From NCBI GenBank assembly GCA_900553155.1, contig USCM01000027.1, forward strand, positions 1 through 13,740: 13,740 bases of DNA. The letters run 5' to 3'. Below the pieces are notes generated by a model. It was not told the DNA's origin and did not search any database. It was given only the letters and a program-made list of their open reading frames with translations. Shown one piece after another: positions 11,920-13,740 of this stretch; the stretch's first letter is position 1; every line of letters starts with the position of its first letter. Made by a program: the position numbers and the translations under genes. This stretch comes from an uncultured Prevotella sp. GTDB taxonomy: Bacteria > Bacteroidota > Bacteroidia > Bacteroidales > Bacteroidaceae.

Positions 11920-13179
11920 TTACAGTCCGAATTCTTTCTTGATATCGTCCACGCGGTCGAGCTTCTCCCAGGTAAAGAGTTCCACCTCCATAACCTTGGT
12001 CTCGTGGTAGCGTGATGTAAAGGTCTTCTTTACCACCTCGTTCTTGCGGCCCATGTGTCCGTAGGCTGCAGTTTCGCGGTATATAGGCTGGCGCAGCTTG
12101 AGCGAGCGCTCTATAGCCTTAGGACGGAGGTCGAACAGCTTGCTTATCTTCTGTGCAATCTCGCCGTCGCTCATCTTTACGTTAGAGCGTCCGTAGGTGT
12201 TGACGTATATGTTTACAGGCTCTGCCACACCGATGGCATAGCTCACCTGAACAAGCATCTCGTCGGCAACGCCGGCAGCCACCATGTTCTTGGCTATGTG
12301 GCGGGTAGCGTATGCAGCCGAGCGGTCTACCTTAGAAGGGTCCTTGCCCGAGAAGGCTCCGCCGCCGTGGGCGCCCTTGCCGCCGTATGTGTCTACGATA
12401 ATCTTGCGGCCTGTAAGACCAGTGTCGCCGTGAGGGCCACCGATAACAAACTTGCCTGTTGGGTTGACAAAATACTTGATGTCGTCGTTGAACAAGGCAA
12501 GCACCTTTTCGCTGTGTATCTCGGCCTTGACGCGTGGCATGAGGATGTTTAGCACATCGTCCTTAATCTTGGCAAGCATGCGCTCGTCGTCGTCGTCAAA
12601 CTCGTCGTGCTGTGTCGACACAACGATGGTGTCGATGCGCTGTGGTATGCCCTCCTCCGAGTATTCTACCGTAACCTGGCTCTTCGAGTCGGGACGCAGA
12701 TAGGTCATCTCCTTGCCTTCCTTGCGTATGTCGGCAAGCACCTGCATGATGTGCTGTGCCAGGTCGAGTGTTACAGGCATGTAGTTCTCGGTCTCGTTGG
12801 TAGCGTAGCCGAACATCATACCCTGGTCGCCGGCGCCCTGCTCTTCTTCCTCGGCACGGCTTACGCCACGGTTGATGTCGTCGCTCTGCTCGTGTATGGC
12901 TGTGAGCACGCCACACGAGTTGCCGTCAAACTGATACTCCGACTTGTTGTAGCCAATCTGGTTGATGGTCTTGCGGGCGATAGTCTGCAGGTCGATGTAC
13001 ACACCCGAGCGCACCTCGCCCATGATTACTACCTGACCTGTTGTTACAAACGACTCGATAGCGCAGTGTGCGTTGGCGTCGTAAGCCAAGAACTGGTCGA
13101 CAAGAGCGTCCGAAATCTGGTCGGCTATCTTGTCAGGATGGCCTTCTGAAACTGATTCTGATGAAAAAAGATAATTCAT
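11920..13179 (-). CDS. metK: S-adenosylmethionine synthetase
   Basis: MetK makes S-adenosylmethionine from methionine and ATP, the cell's main methyl donor. The 419-residue product starts MNYLFSSESVSEGHPDK, with the ATP motif GHPDK (13-17). GAGDQGMMFGYA (115-126) and GGGAFSGKDPSKVDRSAAY (272-290, P-loop-like) are intact. I chose the ATG at 13179; a TTG three codons earlier is less likely because the family starts close to LFSSESV. It is the first gene of a run metK, DUF4271, hemD, rnpA, yidD, tyrS, and has a leader of about 200 nt with several hairpins, so its expression may be regulated after transcription starts. Confidence 0.98.
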   Translation of the reverse strand: MNYLFSSESVSEGHPDKIADQISDALVDQFLAYDANAHCAIESFVTTGQVVIMGEVRSGVYIDLQTIARKTINQIGYNKSEYQFDGNSCGVLTAIHEQSDDINRGVSRAEEEEQGAGDQGMMFGYATNETENYMPVTLDLAQHIMQVLADIRKEGKEMTYLRPDSKSQVTVEYSEEGIPQRIDTIVVSTQHDEFDDDDERMLAKIKDDVLNILMPRVKAEIHSEKVLALFNDDIKYFVNPTGKFVIGGPHGDTGLTGRKIIVDTYGGKGAHGGGAFSGKDPSKVDRSAAYATRHIAKNMVAAGVADEMLVQVSYAIGVAEPVNIYVNTYGRSNVKMSDGEIAQKISKLFDLRPKAIERSLKLRQPIYRETAAYGHMGRKNEVVKKTFTSRYHETKVMEVELFTWEKLDRVDDIKKEFGL

Positions 13180-13386
13180 TTTTTCCAATTTTTAAATTTA
13201 AAAAATTAGTGGAAAAACACCAATTACCGCTGCATAGCCAACCTTCCGTCATTATTGGCGGCACGCTGATGTATGGAGCGTGACGTACAGAAAGCCGTGC
13301 TTATGCTTTGCAGTTTTAGCATTTTTTAGTGTGGTTGCAAGCAGCCAAATTCTTCCACATAGTTATACTTATAATGAAATCGGGTG
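13180..13386 (-). promoter_or_regulatory. structured metK 5' leader (candidate)
   Basis: The region between the promoter and ATG can form at least four hairpins: 13330-13359 (TGTGG with CCACA), 13291-13309 (AAAGC with GCTTT), 13262-13282 (CACGCT with AGCGTG, 6 bp) and 13237-13259 (GCCAA with TTGGC). A 16-bp AT palindrome (13189-13204) lies just before the ATG. A SAM riboswitch would make sense here, but the known SAM-I and SAM-II landmarks are not visible, so this is a candidate of unknown type. Confidence 0.35.
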
Positions 13387-13394
13387 CAAAGGTA
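13387..13394 (-). promoter_or_regulatory. -7 box of metK
   Basis: The minus strand reads TACCTTTG (13394-13387), an exact TAnnTTTG match. The -33 region at 20 nt spacing is TTTCG rather than TTG, so the upstream box is weak. The start would be near 13380. Confidence 0.55.
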
Positions 13395-13484
13395 CTGCAA
13401 AAAAATGACGTGGCGAAATTATAAGGGGCTTATTTGTGGTTTGTTGGGGGATTATTTATGTTTCGTGTAATATCTTGGCTTATC

Positions 13485-13520
13485 ACATACAATAATACAT
13501 ACTATAATACATACAATATC
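13485..13520. repeat. three 12-bp tandem repeats
   Basis: The units ACATACAATAAT, ACATACTATAAT and ACATACAATATC follow each other without gaps. They share ACATAC followed by six A/T-rich bases. Confidence 0.8.
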
Positions 13521-13601
13521 AATATAAAAGATAAAGAGTTGCTAAAAATAGTGACAAATCTGCCAGTATGGGCATATCTTGTTGATTATCAGCGGTATAA
13601 C

Positions 13602-13675
13602 GGCTGTCACATTGGCCTTACACAGCCCCCTATGTGCCATGCTGTCTAACAGCCACCAATACCAATGTGCCAGCC
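13602..13675. repeat. branched inverted repeat
   Basis: GGCTGTCACATTGG (13602-13615) is the inverse of CCAATGTGCCAGCC (13662-13675) with one mismatch. The 46-nt loop holds a hairpin GCTGT-CTA-ACAGC (13641-13653) and a weaker CACA...TGTG pair, so the folded form would be a three- or four-way junction. No T-run follows. Confidence 0.65.
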
Positions 13676-13713
13676 TAAATCTCGCAGCTTGCGCTCATCC
13701 CTCTTATGGAAAA

Positions 13714-13740
13714 GGGTGTGTCAAAACTCAAACAATGCGG
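13714..13740 (+). mobile_element. possible insertion-sequence end
   Basis: The window ends in GGGTGTGTCAAAACTCAAAC, which looks like a terminal inverted repeat of a Bacteroidetes insertion sequence; transposon ends of the form GGGTGTGTCAAAA are familiar to me. No transposase is in view and the partner end is outside the window, so the call is tentative. Confidence 0.25.

Larger units (their letters stand above)
13395..13740. other. AT-rich right-hand region without a gene
   Basis: I find no believable gene. The only longer frame (13434-13649, plus strand) is composed of AT-rich tandem repeat and hairpin sequence and resembles nothing known. The stretch holds the 12-bp tandem repeat, a branched inverted repeat and a possible insertion-sequence end. 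Confidence 0.55.

Noticed and set aside
13315..13359. 13-codon frame in the metK leader (starts Met-Trp-Lys)
   Set aside because: It has only the initiator methionine, so it would not sense methionine supply, and its start lies in a hairpin. Not supported as a leader peptide.
13434..13649. 71-codon plus-strand frame
   Set aside because: Its codons are the 12-bp tandem repeat and the left arm of the inverted repeat; no family resemblance and no promoter.

Overview
The window looks like a chromosomal segment of a Bacteroidales bacterium, most likely Prevotella or a close relative. The evidence is the Bacteroidetes-type promoters (TTG, about 20 nt, TAnnTTTG), starts without strong Shine-Dalgarno sequences, and families typical of the group (PCMD lipoprotein, calycin-like protein with a T9SS-like tail, DUF3109, DUF4254, DUF4271). 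I recognise 14 protein genes. Thirteen are on the minus strand and one, an M15 peptidase, is on the plus strand. No rRNA, tRNA or CRISPR array was seen.

Layout. Positions 1-725 hold no convincing protein gene. They contain a possible small-RNA gene on the minus strand (promoter 348-378, terminator 91-119), a long inverted repeat (487-619) and a 26-bp direct repeat. Positions 726-4658 are a five-gene minus-strand run read from one good promoter at 4680-4710: PCMD lipoprotein, outer-membrane beta-barrel protein, calycin-like secreted protein, uracil-DNA glycosylase (ung) and a cysteine-rich DUF3109 protein. Positions 5067-5618 hold the M15 peptidase, which converges on a DUF4254 plus glycosyltransferase-9 pair (5754-7436) that has its own promoters. 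Positions 7767-13179 are a housekeeping run, metK, DUF4271, hemD, rnpA, yidD, tyrS, probably started by a promoter at 13387-13394 with a leader of about 200 nt and ended by a hairpin at 7692-7746. The right end is AT-rich, with a short tandem repeat, a branched inverted repeat and a possible insertion-sequence end.

Functionally the window joins envelope genes (lipoprotein, barrel, secreted calycin protein, heptosyltransferase-like enzyme, peptidase) with core metabolism and RNA processing: SAM synthesis, heme synthesis, RNase P, membrane insertion and tyrosine charging.

The most interesting signal is a repeat family, not a gene. It consists of heptads of the form GA(G/A)TTA(C/G/A) next to hairpins with different stems but the same three-base loop type (GNA, or TNC on the other strand). 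The family occurs between the convergent M15 and GT9 genes as two head-to-head copies, between tyrS and yidD, and between ung and DUF3109. It supplies the last codons and stop codons of the M15, GT9 and ung genes. Perfect hairpins also span the stop codons of yidD, DUF4254 and the calycin-like gene. These are direct sequence observations; the functions proposed for them are inference.
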